64,000 bases of DNA, from contig JAGCOB010000009.1 of NCBI GenBank assembly GCA_017645645.1, positions 53,898 through 117,897 on the forward strand. The letters are read 5' to 3'. This DNA comes from Prevotella sp. Lineage in GTDB: Bacteria; Bacteroidota; Bacteroidia; Bacteroidales; Bacteroidaceae. Below, one piece after another: positions 1 to 7,355 of this stretch (position 1 is its first letter; every line of letters begins with the position of its first letter). Made by a program: the position numbers and the translations under genes. The notes beneath the pieces were generated by a model that had not been told where the DNA came from, searched no databases, and saw only the letters and a program-made list of their open reading frames with translations.

Positions 1-1751
1 TCGCCCTTCATCCTATAGGCCACATGGCCCAGATAGAACAGGGCGTTGTTGGGAATGTTGTCGTTGAGGTTGGCTTTCCACGGCGTATTGTAGAAGGCGC
101 TAGTGCCGATGCTCGTCAGTCCGTCGCCGCCACTGACCGTCGCCAGATTGGTACAATTCTGGAAGACACCACCATAAAGGGTCGTCACGCTGGCGGGGAT
201 GTTGATGGTCGTCAAGGCAGCGCATCCATAGAAGGCATCGCCATAAATAGCCGTCAGCTGCGGTGTGCCGGCGAAGGTAACCGTCGCCAGACTGGTGCAA
301 CCATTGAAGGCATTGGTTCCGATGATTGTCACGCCGTCCCCGATGACGAGGGTGTTAATGTCCGGCTTAAAGCCTGCCCAAGGCTGGTTGTATGAGCTGT
401 AATTCTTCATAGCCCCTGTGCCGCCGATGGTCAGCTTATCGTAACGGCCGTCGTCGTCGGTGTCCGTCACCTCCCAAGTAACCTCTGATTCGTGGCCGGA
501 TGTGCCGCACGTGCCGCTAACCTGAATAAATGTCGCATTGACGGTGACGTTGCTGGCGGGCATGGTGAAAGAATAGACGCCGCTGGCCTCGGTGACGGTG
601 ACGGTCTCGGCGGGATTCGTACCGTCCTTCGTCACGCTATAGCCTGCGAAGGCGTAGCCGTCGGGGATAGTACCCGTGCCGCTCAGCGTCACCGTCTCGC
701 CCTGTGCCACAATCGGCGCATAGCTCGTGGCGGTGATGCCCTCGTTGCAGGTGATGTTGTAGCCGCGCTGCAGTTTTGAGTTGTATGAATACCAGTGACC
801 TGAATAAGTACTATACGCGGCAGTCGGCACGACGATGACAAGGTCGTCGCGGCACTCAAAAAACGCATCATTGCCTAATTGCGTGATCTCTGTGGAATTT
901 GACCCACTACGCAGCACATACATCTTTTGCAGGGCAGAGTTGGCAAAAGCATAGTCTCCGATGCGCTCAACGCTGGCGGGGATGACAATGCTGGTGATTT
1001 TGCTGTCTTGGAAGCAGTATTCATATATCTGCGTGGTGGCGGCATCAAGGTTGACACTGGTGCCATCGCCAACGAACCGATAGGCCACATGGCCCACGCT
1101 GGTCAGTCCGTCGGGCAGGTTGTTTTCCCAAGCTGTTCCATCGAAGGCGGAAGAATCAACGTATGTCACGCCGCTGGCGCCGCTGACGGTGGTCAGGTTG
1201 GTACATTCGAAGAAGACTGCGTTGCCAATGGTTGTCACGCTGCTGGCGATGGTGACGCTGGTCAGCGCAGTGAATTGATAGAAAGCATTACCACCAATGC
1301 GCGTCACGCCATCGCCGATGTTGGCGGTAGTGATAACATCCTTAAAGGCCGCCCACGGCTGGTGGCTACTGCCGTAATTCTTCATAGCCCCCGTGCCGCT
1401 GATGGTCAGCGTGTAAGCAGGAGCGTCGCCTGTCACCTCCCAGGTAACCTCTGATTCGTGGTAGTAATCGCCGCAGTAGCCGTATTTTCCGCATCTGGTG
1501 CAGACGTTATTCTCAACCGAGTGACCCAGGGCGGGAGTTGCTTCTCCAAGCCATACACAGTGACAATAATCGCATTCATACTGATAGTAACCGCCTTGAG
1601 TACAAGTAGCAGTGTTAGTTATCGTATACGCAGAGGATCCGCATTCCTGACATTTTTCTGCCCACGCCGTCTGGGCGGTCATCATGAACAACAGCATAAA
1701 CAGCGTTGTCGCTGTTTTGGTTAAGATTGGTATAAGCCTTGTTTTCATCAT
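1..1751 (-). CDS. BspA-like leucine-rich-repeat surface protein, 3' end off the window
   Basis: The frame stays open from an ATG at 1751 to the left edge (about 583 codons seen), so the C-terminus is missing. The N-terminus has a signal peptide (MMKTRL, a hydrophobic stretch, then TAWA). A Cys-rich segment with CxxC pairs (KCQECG, CDYC, CTRCG) follows. Then come two homologous modules: each begins HESEVTWEV, continues to GTGAMKNY, and leads into LRR_5 repeats of the IGDGVTxIGxNAF and IPASVTT type. A bacterial-repeat segment (GYSVTKDGTNP to TMPASNVTVNATF) separates the modules. BspA-family proteins are secreted adhesins or binding proteins of oral and gut Bacteroidota; the ligand here is unknown. 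No promoter was found directly upstream. It lies 26 bp after the small lipoprotein ORF, so read-through from that side is possible. Confidence 0.85.
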   Translation of the reverse strand, partial: MMKTRLIPILTKTATTLFMLLFMMTAQTAWAEKCQECGSSAYTITNTATCTQGGYYQYECDYCHCVWLGEATPALGHSVENNVCTRCGKYGYCGDYYHESEVTWEVTGDAPAYTLTISGTGAMKNYGSSHQPWAAFKDVITTANIGDGVTRIGGNAFYQFTALTSVTIASSVTTIGNAVFFECTNLTTVSGASGVTYVDSSAFDGTAWENNLPDGLTSVGHVAYRFVGDGTSVNLDAATTQIYEYCFQDSKITSIVIPASVERIGDYAFANSALQKMYVLRSGSNSTEITQLGNDAFFECRDDLVIVVPTAAYSTYSGHWYSYNSKLQRGYNITCNEGITATSYAPIVAQGETVTLSGTGTIPDGYAFAGYSVTKDGTNPAETVTVTEASGVYSFTMPASNVTVNATFIQVSGTCGTSGHESEVTWEVTDTDDDGRYDKLTIGGTGAMKNYSSYNQPWAGFKPDINTLVIGDGVTIIGTNAFNGCTSLATVTFAGTPQLTAIYGDAFYGCAALTTINIPASVTTLYGGVFQNCTNLATVSGGDGLTSIGTSAFYNTPWKANLNDNIPNNALFYLGHVAYRMKG

Positions 1752-1777
1752 TTCGTTAGGGTTGTATTAACACAGGT

Positions 1778-1957
1778 TTATGCAGGTGACCCAGTAAATG
1801 CACTATCAACCTTTGTATCAACAGGTTTATAAGTATCGGGTTTATAAAGCGATTTTTTTAGACTATCCTTAATTAAAACCTCTGCTTTCTGTTCTGGGGA
1901 TTGACTACATGCTGCCAATACAATCAGAACAAGTATCAAATACAAGACTTTCTTCAT
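1778..1957 (-). CDS. Small lipoprotein, probably truncated family member
   Basis: A 59-residue ORF begins MKKVLYLILVLIVLAAC, a lipoprotein signal with lipobox LAAC. The mature part runs AEVLIKDSLKKSLYKPDTYKPVDTKVDSAF. I recognise this from longer Bacteroidota lipoproteins in which the segment around DTYxPVxTKVDSAF is followed by many more residues. Here the frame ends a few residues later (FTGSPA, stop), so it looks like a truncated copy. It begins 16 bp after the DUF262 gene stop and ends 26 bp before the BspA gene start. The mature function of the family is not known to me. It could also be a genuine short form. Confidence 0.6.
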   Translation of the reverse strand: MKKVLYLILVLIVLAACSQSPEQKAEVLIKDSLKKSLYKPDTYKPVDTKVDSAFTGSPA

Positions 1958-1973
1958 ACCATGATGTTTTTAA

Positions 1974-3992
1974 CTAATTAGACAATTCGGTTATACGACA
2001 CTCCCCAAATACTTTTAATAAAATAGCCAATCTTTCTTTCTTCATTTCATTTATGTTTGATGCATCAGAGTATTTGGTAAAATCACTTTCTGAAATACCT
2101 GTATATTTGGAAATGGATTGACGTAAGAAACTATCATCAACTTGTGCCAATGTTTTATCCTTCTTCTGAATATTATCTGCTTTGGGTAATAACTGTAAAT
2201 TGAAAAGTGCATCTTTATACTTTGCTGGCACCATAGAATTTTTCTCTAATTTTGCCTGTGGAATAATGTGGTCCACCTCAGACGTTTCTTCTAATGGACT
2301 TTCTGGATTTTTCTTTTGCAACGCATACTGATAACATAATAACGGCGTCAAATGTTTTATATCAAGCGGTTGACCATTATATGTTCCTTCACATGCTTCC
2401 TCTATTAATGCTTTCCATGACTTTTCATCCATAGGAGCAACGCGTTCATGCCAATTCTTTATATGATTTGCCATCTTTGAATCACCTGAACCTTTCCATG
2501 ATCCAATACAATACTCAAAAATGAGTCTGTCAAATAGCAATTTTGCGTCTCTAATAAATGTATTGTATTCTGCTGATGAAACACGTGGACTTCCTTTCTC
2601 ATGCCAATCGTATATCAATATGGTAATATATTCAAGAGTAGGAGCAGCCCCCAATAATTTATATAAAGACTTATTCCAACTTCGCAAATATTTGAAGAAT
2701 TCTGTTTTTAGTAATATCTCACATATTGTATTGATGTCATCCACCAATTCATCTATGCTTTGTCCCCACTTGATTTCTTTATTACGTTCAAGTTCATTCA
2801 CTACAATTGCAGACATTCCCTTATTGAAATAAGAACTTATTAACTTGAAACCAAGTGTAATTTGTGTCATATCAATTTCTTGAGAAGATTTCTTTTCTAG
2901 GTAATCTTCAAATATCAAGTGTTTATCTTTAATTCTAGATATTAAAGTTGCACCATAATCCCAACGAACTACACAATTATCTGTAGGAGTTTCAACCTCC
3001 AAACGAGTATATAGGTCGTTCACTAGATCAAGCATCTTTCCATCACCAATTACAACCTTTTCATTCCAGAAAGGTTTGGCGGACAATAATTCTTCTGCTT
3101 TTAATTGGGTTCCTCCACTATTAATACGAGAGAATATATTCTGTGCATCAAGTGGAGTTACATTCTTTAAAAGAATAACACCTATTCTTGCATCAGATAT
3201 TATTTGTTCTGATTTCGCAATGACTTTAACAATATGTTCTATATCATCCCAGGATTTATCAACCTCTTTCTTTAAATCTTGCTCCTTGTCTTCTTTGATT
3301 GCTCCTTTATCATCCATATATTGGATGAAATTATCTTTGTTAGGATTGCCAACCTTATTTTTGTATTCAAGAAGGAACTGCCTTAGTTCTTCTGGAATAA
3401 TCTTAAAACCTTCTCGTTTGGGTGCATAGGGAGGTCTTTCTATATATTTATTAATTTGATTAAAAATGCGCACCCACTTACCTTCATTGTTCTTTTTTTG
3501 ATGTACCATCAATATAATATCCAATAAAGTCTTTAATCCTTCACGTTGACGTAATTTATTGATGTCCTCATCATCATTTATCTCAGGTATTGGTTCAGCT
3601 ACTATATCTTCTGCTATATCTTCTCTTGTTTCTTCATCATCTTCTTCTTGCTGCAAATATGCATCTATCTTCTCCCAAAATAACTGTTTTACCTCAACAT
3701 CATCTTGGTTGTTCTTAAATTTGATATATTTTCTCGCCCAATCATATACTAAATCTGGATTTGCTCGAAGGTCTTTTAATGCAGACCTTCTTTGACGTCC
3801 ATCAAGTAACCATGAAGTATGTCCTTCATCATTAATAATAACTACCCCCACAGGATATTCTTGAAAGATACTAATTGCCAGTTCAAAATTTTGTTTTGCA
3901 TTCCATGTAGATTTACGTTGGAAGCGCGGCAGTTTAATTTTACTATCTGTAACAAATTCTGAAATTGATCGAGTTTCAATATTATAGCTCAT
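1974..3992 (-). CDS. DUF262/HNH protein, GmrSD-like putative restriction or defence nuclease
   Basis: 672 aa. The N-terminus is a DUF262 (GmrS-like, ParB-fold) domain with LDGRQRR at residues 63-69, matching the DGQQR-type nucleotide-binding motif of the family. An acidic linker follows near residues 115-145 (EEDDEE, DDED). The C-terminus has an HNH/DUF1524-like centre with VDHIIPQ (D574, H575) and downstream Asn residues in FNLQLLP and ADNIQ. GmrSD proteins are type IV restriction enzymes that cut modified phage DNA using an NTP; the modification specificity here cannot be read. The gene is visibly richer in A+T than its neighbours and stands next to a repeat-filled gene-free kilobase, which suggests acquisition. 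A -7 element (TATCTTTG on the minus strand, 4020-4027) lies just upstream; the -33 match is weak. Confidence 0.8.
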   Translation of the reverse strand: MSYNIETRSISEFVTDSKIKLPRFQRKSTWNAKQNFELAISIFQEYPVGVVIINDEGHTSWLLDGRQRRSALKDLRANPDLVYDWARKYIKFKNNQDDVEVKQLFWEKIDAYLQQEEDDEETREDIAEDIVAEPIPEINDDEDINKLRQREGLKTLLDIILMVHQKKNNEGKWVRIFNQINKYIERPPYAPKREGFKIIPEELRQFLLEYKNKVGNPNKDNFIQYMDDKGAIKEDKEQDLKKEVDKSWDDIEHIVKVIAKSEQIISDARIGVILLKNVTPLDAQNIFSRINSGGTQLKAEELLSAKPFWNEKVVIGDGKMLDLVNDLYTRLEVETPTDNCVVRWDYGATLISRIKDKHLIFEDYLEKKSSQEIDMTQITLGFKLISSYFNKGMSAIVVNELERNKEIKWGQSIDELVDDINTICEILLKTEFFKYLRSWNKSLYKLLGAAPTLEYITILIYDWHEKGSPRVSSAEYNTFIRDAKLLFDRLIFEYCIGSWKGSGDSKMANHIKNWHERVAPMDEKSWKALIEEACEGTYNGQPLDIKHLTPLLCYQYALQKKNPESPLEETSEVDHIIPQAKLEKNSMVPAKYKDALFNLQLLPKADNIQKKDKTLAQVDDSFLRQSISKYTGISESDFTKYSDASNINEMKKERLAILLKVFGECRITELSN

Positions 3993-4019
3993 ATGCAGTA
4001 GTTTTAGATTTCAATATTG

Positions 4020-4027
4020 CAAAGATA
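4020..4027 (-). promoter_or_regulatory. -7 promoter element of the DUF262 gene
   Basis: TATCTTTG fits the Bacteroidota -7 consensus TAnnTTTG, 27 bp before the ATG at 3992. No good TTTG lies 19-21 bp further upstream, so the promoter is only partly supported. Confidence 0.5.
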
Positions 4028-4267
4028 CAAAAAGTTTGCGAGATTATACATTCTAAAAGTGGAAAAACTATTATACTTTATGAATTTTACGATATTGAGG
4101 GATCTAAACTATCCAAATTCGATCTAAACTGATCTAAAAACTTTTGCACTCTCTTCTTGATCTCCTTTACTTTTGCGAAATAATCCTGCTTTTCTTACAA
4201 AAAAAGATAAAGGATAATTAGAGGACCTTAATGTGGCAAAGTGGCAATGGGACAAATGGGCGGACTC

Positions 4268-4302
4268 ACATGCCGACTGACCTTGACTCATGTACCGACT
4301 GA
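4268..4302 (+). repeat. 35-bp direct repeat, left copy
   Basis: It matches 4982-5016 at 32 of 35 positions and starts ACATGCCGACTGACC in both places. The two copies bracket about 680 bp that contain all the other repeats of this gap, as would the ends of an inserted or duplicated segment. Confidence 0.8.
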
Positions 4303-4304
4303 CT

Positions 4305-4428
4305 ATTCAACAAAAACAAGGGTTAAGAGAGAATGATTCAACTTCTGCCAGGGATAAGAATTAAGGTACCTAATAAATATTCAACCTATGGCAGGGTTTA
4401 GTTAAAAACCATTCAACTTTTTCTAGGG
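4305..4428 (+). repeat. Four interspersed ATTCAAC-N7-AGGG units
   Basis: Units start at 4305, 4336, 4379 and 4411. In each, ATTCAAC is followed by seven variable bases and AGGG. The start-to-start distances are 31, 43 and 32 bp. The fixed spacing with variable middle suggests a protein-binding dyad or degenerate repeat, not a coding relic. Confidence 0.7.
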
Positions 4429-4442
4429 TAGTATAGATAAAC

Positions 4443-4474
4443 GGTCACACGGTCACAACTGTGACCATGTGACC
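4443..4474. repeat. 32-bp palindrome, copy 1
   Basis: Arms of 15 bp (GGTCACACGGTCACA and TGTGACCATGTGACC) flank a 2-bp centre and have one mismatch. Each arm itself holds two GGTCACA half-sites. The copy at 4564-4595 is almost exactly its reverse complement. Confidence 0.85.
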
Positions 4475-4562
4475 AATTCGTTTCGTTGATAGCAACTGCT
4501 TATTTATAAATATCTGTATTTCAAGATATTATATCATCATCCCACCACACCTTCCTCCTCTG

Positions 4563-4596
4563 CGGTCACATGGTCACAGCTGTGACCGTGTGACCG
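4563..4596. repeat. 32-34-bp palindrome, copy 2 (inverted relative to copy 1)
   Basis: Arms GGTCACATGGTCACA and TGTGACCGTGTGACC flank a GC centre, with a further C/G pair outside. Compared with the reverse complement of copy 1, only one central base differs. The two copies are therefore an inverted pair about 88 bp apart. Confidence 0.85.
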
Positions 4597-4612
4597 TTCA
4601 AAGTTTGTGAAG

Positions 4613-4766
4613 TTTGGAGGCTCCATTCACACCGTTTGGAGGCTCCATTCACACCGTTTGGAGGCTCCAAACACTTAGTTAGGCGGCACCTATCGATGCG
4701 TTAGGAGCCGGGTATCCATGCGTTAGGCGGCACCTATCGGGGAGACACATGCCGCCTATCGGAGAT
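4613..4766 (+). repeat. Seven-unit tandem array with 22-bp period
   Basis: Units begin at 4613, 4635, 4657, 4679, 4701, 4723 and 4745. The first three share TTTGGAGGCTCCA. Units four and six share TTAGGCGGCACCTATCG. Unit five is a variant, and the last reads as an inverted unit (TGCCGCCTATCGG). Each unit has a palindromic core such as TAGG-CGGCA-CCTA. The same sequence family recurs inside the U32 peptidase gene at 21927-22006. Confidence 0.85.
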
Positions 4767-4818
4767 AAGTATGCCTTTTATGCTTCGTTCCGATACCTGT
4801 TATGGGGGTAAAGGAATA

Positions 4819-4840
4819 CCTCCTATGGGGGTATAGGAGG
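4819..4840. repeat. Inverted repeat with 8-bp arms
   Basis: CCTCCTAT and ATAGGAGG are perfect arms around GGGGGT. A degenerate neighbour (TATGGGGGTAAAGGAATA) lies just to the left. There is no T tract, so it is unlikely to be an intrinsic terminator. Confidence 0.6.
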
Positions 4841-4981
4841 CATTAGAATGAAGTGTAGGAGATATCCGAACAAGTGTTAGAAGGCATCCCCATGTTTTCG
4901 CCATGTAATTTTAAAGTTGAAAGTTATGACAGATGACAGTTAATTGAAATGAAGTGACCCAAAAAGTTGGACTGTTAAATA

Positions 4982-5016
4982 AACATGCCGACTGACCCTG
5001 ACTCAGGTACCGATTG
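4982..5016 (+). repeat. 35-bp direct repeat, right copy
   Basis: Partner of 4268-4302, with three mismatches. It lies just before the stop of the small membrane protein encoded at 5031-5186. Confidence 0.8.
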
Positions 5017-5030
5017 AATGATGCTGTGTT

Positions 5031-5186
5031 CTACTTTCTAAATTTCTGGATCAAATCCTTTACTTTGACTATGACGAGTATGGCAGCCGCAATGATAAAC
5101 AGCGGCACATAACTTGCCAAGTCGTTCGTGATGAACTGGTTGACTCCCTGAACGATTCCTCTAAAAAGGGTTTGTATGAACTCCAT
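5031..5186 (-). CDS. Small single-pass membrane protein, 51 aa
   Basis: It begins MEFIQTLFRGIVQGVNQF and has one transmembrane helix (YVPLFIIAAAILVIVKV) near the C-terminus, followed by a basic tail (KDLIQKFRK). The ATG at 5186 is preferred over an upstream in-frame start, because GGAGGA sits a few bases before it and the upstream reading would overlap the end of the VanW gene. The gene starts 2 bp after the VanW stop, so the two are likely translated together. Function is unknown. A membrane anchor or partner for the VanW protein is a guess from position only. Confidence 0.6.
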   Translation of the reverse strand: MEFIQTLFRGIVQGVNQFITNDLASYVPLFIIAAAILVIVKVKDLIQKFRK

Positions 5187-5188
5187 GA

Positions 5189-6016
5189 TTATTCTTCCTC
5201 CCTGATCTCCATTGTCGGCGGACACTCATACATCACTTTGGCATGATTGGTGCGGATGAGTTGAGAGTCAACACACTGACCTGTGGTAACATCGATGGTG
5301 TCACGATAGACCTCACCATTACGATAGACGATGCCTTTCTCGCGGGAGAAATACTCATTCTCGGCATGGATATGGAAAGTATGCGCCTGCGCCTCCTTCG
5401 CTCGCAACTCACCACACAAATACTCGTCATCCACCTTGAGGCAGAGCTGGTATGTGTTTGAAGTATTGTTCTTGAAACGATAGTCGATGTAGTTATAGGA
5501 GATGCTGGTGCCTGTTCCGAAAGGAATCTGACGACCAAAGTCAGGGAAGAGGTCTAAGCCGTCGTGATGATGATGCTCTGTAATCGTCAGTTCACTATGC
5601 AGCACCATCCAGTGAATGAGGTTGGACAACTGGCACATGCCGCCTCCGATACCCTGGGACGGTTGTCCTTTCGCTATCGTGAGTCCCTCTTTGTAACCCT
5701 TCCGCTTGGTGGTTCGTCCTATGAGTTGCCAGACAGAAAAGGTCTCACCAGGGTGAATCAGCAGTCCATCGATGTGTTTCACTGCCAACGCAAGATTGGT
5801 GGCTTTATTCTCCTGTAGTTGCATATTGACATTTCCCAACCTTCGTCGAATCAGAGAATTATGACGATAGACGAGGACAGGCAGTTGTTCCTTAGTGCGT
5901 TGGGTAGCAAAAGGAACTCGCTGAACGAGGTCCTGCATACGACGCTTCAGAATCTCTTTCTCCATCGACAGGCGATAGGTGAAGGGACATAACTCACAAA
6001 ATAATTTCCGGCTCAT
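5189..6016 (-). CDS. VanW family protein
   Basis: 275 aa. The VanW-like core spans about residues 55-190. It includes HPGETFSVWQLIG, the glycine-rich GIGGGMCQLSNLIHW segment and a histidine cluster (TEHHHHDGLDLFPDFG). VanW proteins occur in some vancomycin-resistance clusters but more widely as proteins of unknown biochemical role; VanW is not one of the core resistance enzymes. No clear signal peptide is seen, and the N-terminus has Cys residues (FCELC). It has its own -7 element (6049-6056) and is followed by a 51-residue membrane protein. No van genes are nearby, so resistance should not be inferred. Confidence 0.8.
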   Translation of the reverse strand: MSRKLFCELCPFTYRLSMEKEILKRRMQDLVQRVPFATQRTKEQLPVLVYRHNSLIRRRLGNVNMQLQENKATNLALAVKHIDGLLIHPGETFSVWQLIGRTTKRKGYKEGLTIAKGQPSQGIGGGMCQLSNLIHWMVLHSELTITEHHHHDGLDLFPDFGRQIPFGTGTSISYNYIDYRFKNNTSNTYQLCLKVDDEYLCGELRAKEAQAHTFHIHAENEYFSREKGIVYRNGEVYRDTIDVTTGQCVDSQLIRTNHAKVMYECPPTMEIREEE

Positions 6017-6048
6017 GGCTTCTATAACAACTTGTTCCTTTTTGTCCG

Positions 6049-6056
6049 CAAAGGTA
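6049..6056 (-). promoter_or_regulatory. -7 promoter element of the VanW gene
   Basis: TACCTTTG on the minus strand, 33 bp before the ATG at 6016. It directly abuts the T tract of the upstream terminator, so the transcript starts just after termination of the preceding operon. Confidence 0.6.
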
Positions 6057-6100
6057 CAAAAAAATCCTGTGAATCGTCATGACTCACAGGATTCTTTTTA
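6056..6100 (-). terminator. Intrinsic terminator after the gyrA/TPR-like operon
   Basis: Perfect 10-bp arms AATCCTGTGA (6063-6072) and TCACAGGATT (6084-6093) are followed on the minus strand by a run of T. The plus-strand side also ends in a T-rich stretch. Confidence 0.85.
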
Positions 6101-6115
6101 TGATAATGAATATTA

Positions 6116-7327
6116 TTAGTGACTGTCAGCCTCGGCTGCCTTGGTCTCAGGAGCATCAGCACCATAGAGTCCGTAGTATGCCTGATAGCGGTTGTAGCCC
6201 CAGTTAGCCTGAGCCTTACCAGGATCAAGTTGCTTAGCCTTGTCAAGAGCTTGGATAGCTTCACGGTAGAGTTCCTTACGCTTGGCGGCATCCTCAGAAG
6301 CACCAGCCATCACACTCAGACAGGTTCCGAGGTAAGTCTGGATAACAGGATTCTCAGGACTTGCCACAGCAGCCTTGCGGAGCCATGTGGCACCTTCCTC
6401 GGCATTGTTCTCGGCAATCGCCATCATACCCTTGTTGGCAAGAGCAGCGAAGCTGTTAGGATACTTGGCGAGGTGGTTGTCAAGCAGAGCTGTCTGGGCA
6501 GCCTTGTCCTTCAAACCGTCATACATAGAGAACAGCTTGTCGAGGATGACATCGTTCTCAGGATCGTTGGCATAGAGTCCCTTCAACTGATCGATAAACT
6601 GCAGGGAGTCCGCCTTGCTCTTCAAGTTGCTGCCTGCGGCAAAAATCTTGAAGTTCAAAGCATCTTTCTTCTGCTCAGGATCCTGCATGGCGATATCGAA
6701 ATACTTATTGGCACGATCCAAGTCCTTAGCATCAAAGGCATAGCGTCCAGTGTAATAAGCCACCTGTCCGATATATCCCTTCTCTGCCTCGTGATTCTGT
6801 GAAGCAAATAAAGGATCAGTTGCAGAATCGAGGAAAGCACCCCAGTACTTCAGGACAGCAGCGCTATTACCCTTCTGAGCCTCATCCTGTCCGATGTTCA
6901 CCAAATGGGCACGAATGGACCACAGACGCTGGGCATTCTTCTCAGCAAACTGCGGCTTCACCTTACCCTTGGCATTGGGAAGCTGGTCGTACTTGTTGCA
7001 CTCAATAGCGGCATCGATAGCATTGCAGATAGCGTCAGCCAGTCCGAGGGTGTCAACAGGCGATACCTTACCAGTACCCAATTGAGCAGCAGCCTGGTTC
7101 TCAGCCATTGTACCCGTCTCCTTGCTCACCTTATCCATGGCAAGGTCTACCAGTTTATTGTATGCAGCGGCACGCTCCTCATCATTGGCAAGTTGAGCAG
7201 TCTTAATCATCTGTGCTGCCTCGGCATAGGTCTTTGCCTTCTTGATTGCCTTCAAGGCGTCACTGTCACCGGCAAAGGCTGTAGCACTTGCTATCAGTGC
7301 CAATGCCATCATCATTACTTTTTTCAT
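6116..7327 (-). CDS. Exported TPR-like repeat protein of unknown function
   Basis: 403 aa with a clear signal peptide (MKKVMMMALALIASATAFA). The mature protein is alpha-helical. It shows TPR-like pairs: YYTGRYAFDAKDLDRANKYFDIAMQ near the middle, then ALANKGMMAIAENNAEEGATWLRKA and a final EAIQALDKAKQLDPGKAQANWGYNRYQAYYG. TPR proteins act as protein-protein scaffolds; a periplasmic or outer-membrane role is inferred. It starts 28 bp after the gyrA stop without a recognisable promoter of its own, so it is probably cotranscribed with gyrA, and a strong terminator follows. I do not recognise a named family. Confidence 0.75.
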   Translation of the reverse strand: MKKVMMMALALIASATAFAGDSDALKAIKKAKTYAEAAQMIKTAQLANDEERAAAYNKLVDLAMDKVSKETGTMAENQAAAQLGTGKVSPVDTLGLADAICNAIDAAIECNKYDQLPNAKGKVKPQFAEKNAQRLWSIRAHLVNIGQDEAQKGNSAAVLKYWGAFLDSATDPLFASQNHEAEKGYIGQVAYYTGRYAFDAKDLDRANKYFDIAMQDPEQKKDALNFKIFAAGSNLKSKADSLQFIDQLKGLYANDPENDVILDKLFSMYDGLKDKAAQTALLDNHLAKYPNSFAALANKGMMAIAENNAEEGATWLRKAAVASPENPVIQTYLGTCLSVMAGASEDAAKRKELYREAIQALDKAKQLDPGKAQANWGYNRYQAYYGLYGADAPETKAAEADSH

Positions 7328-7355
7328 AAGCTTTTAATATTGGTTAAACGTTTTA

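Larger units (their letters stand above)
3993..5030. other. Gene-free kilobase built from several kinds of short repeat
   Basis: No credible ORF is seen on either strand. From left to right it holds GATCTAAA repeats (about 4110-4140), one copy of a 35-bp direct repeat (4268-4302), four ATTCAAC-N7-AGGG units (4305-4428), two 32-bp palindromes (4443-4474 and 4564-4595), a 22-bp-period array (4613-4766), an 8-bp-arm inverted repeat (4819-4840) and the second copy of the 35-bp repeat (4982-5016). There is no transposase or integrase. It may be the scar of a mobile element or a landing site for repeats. Confidence 0.8.

Noticed and set aside
24-1724. Several plus-strand ORFs of 90-175 codons across the first 1.7 kb
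   Set aside because: They are antisense to the BspA-like gene, whose minus-strand frame shows a signal peptide and two repeat modules. The plus-strand products have no family features and only mirror the repeats.
4613-4766. Possible CRISPR array
   Set aside because: Units are contiguous at 22 bp with no spacers between constant repeats, and no cas gene is nearby.
3993-5030. Hidden transposase or small ORF in the gene-free kilobase
   Set aside because: All six frames are broken by frequent stops, and none of the short ORFs resembles a transposase, integrase or toxin.
5189-6016. Vancomycin resistance determinant
   Set aside because: VanW alone does not confer resistance, and no vanH/A/X or vanRS genes are in the window.
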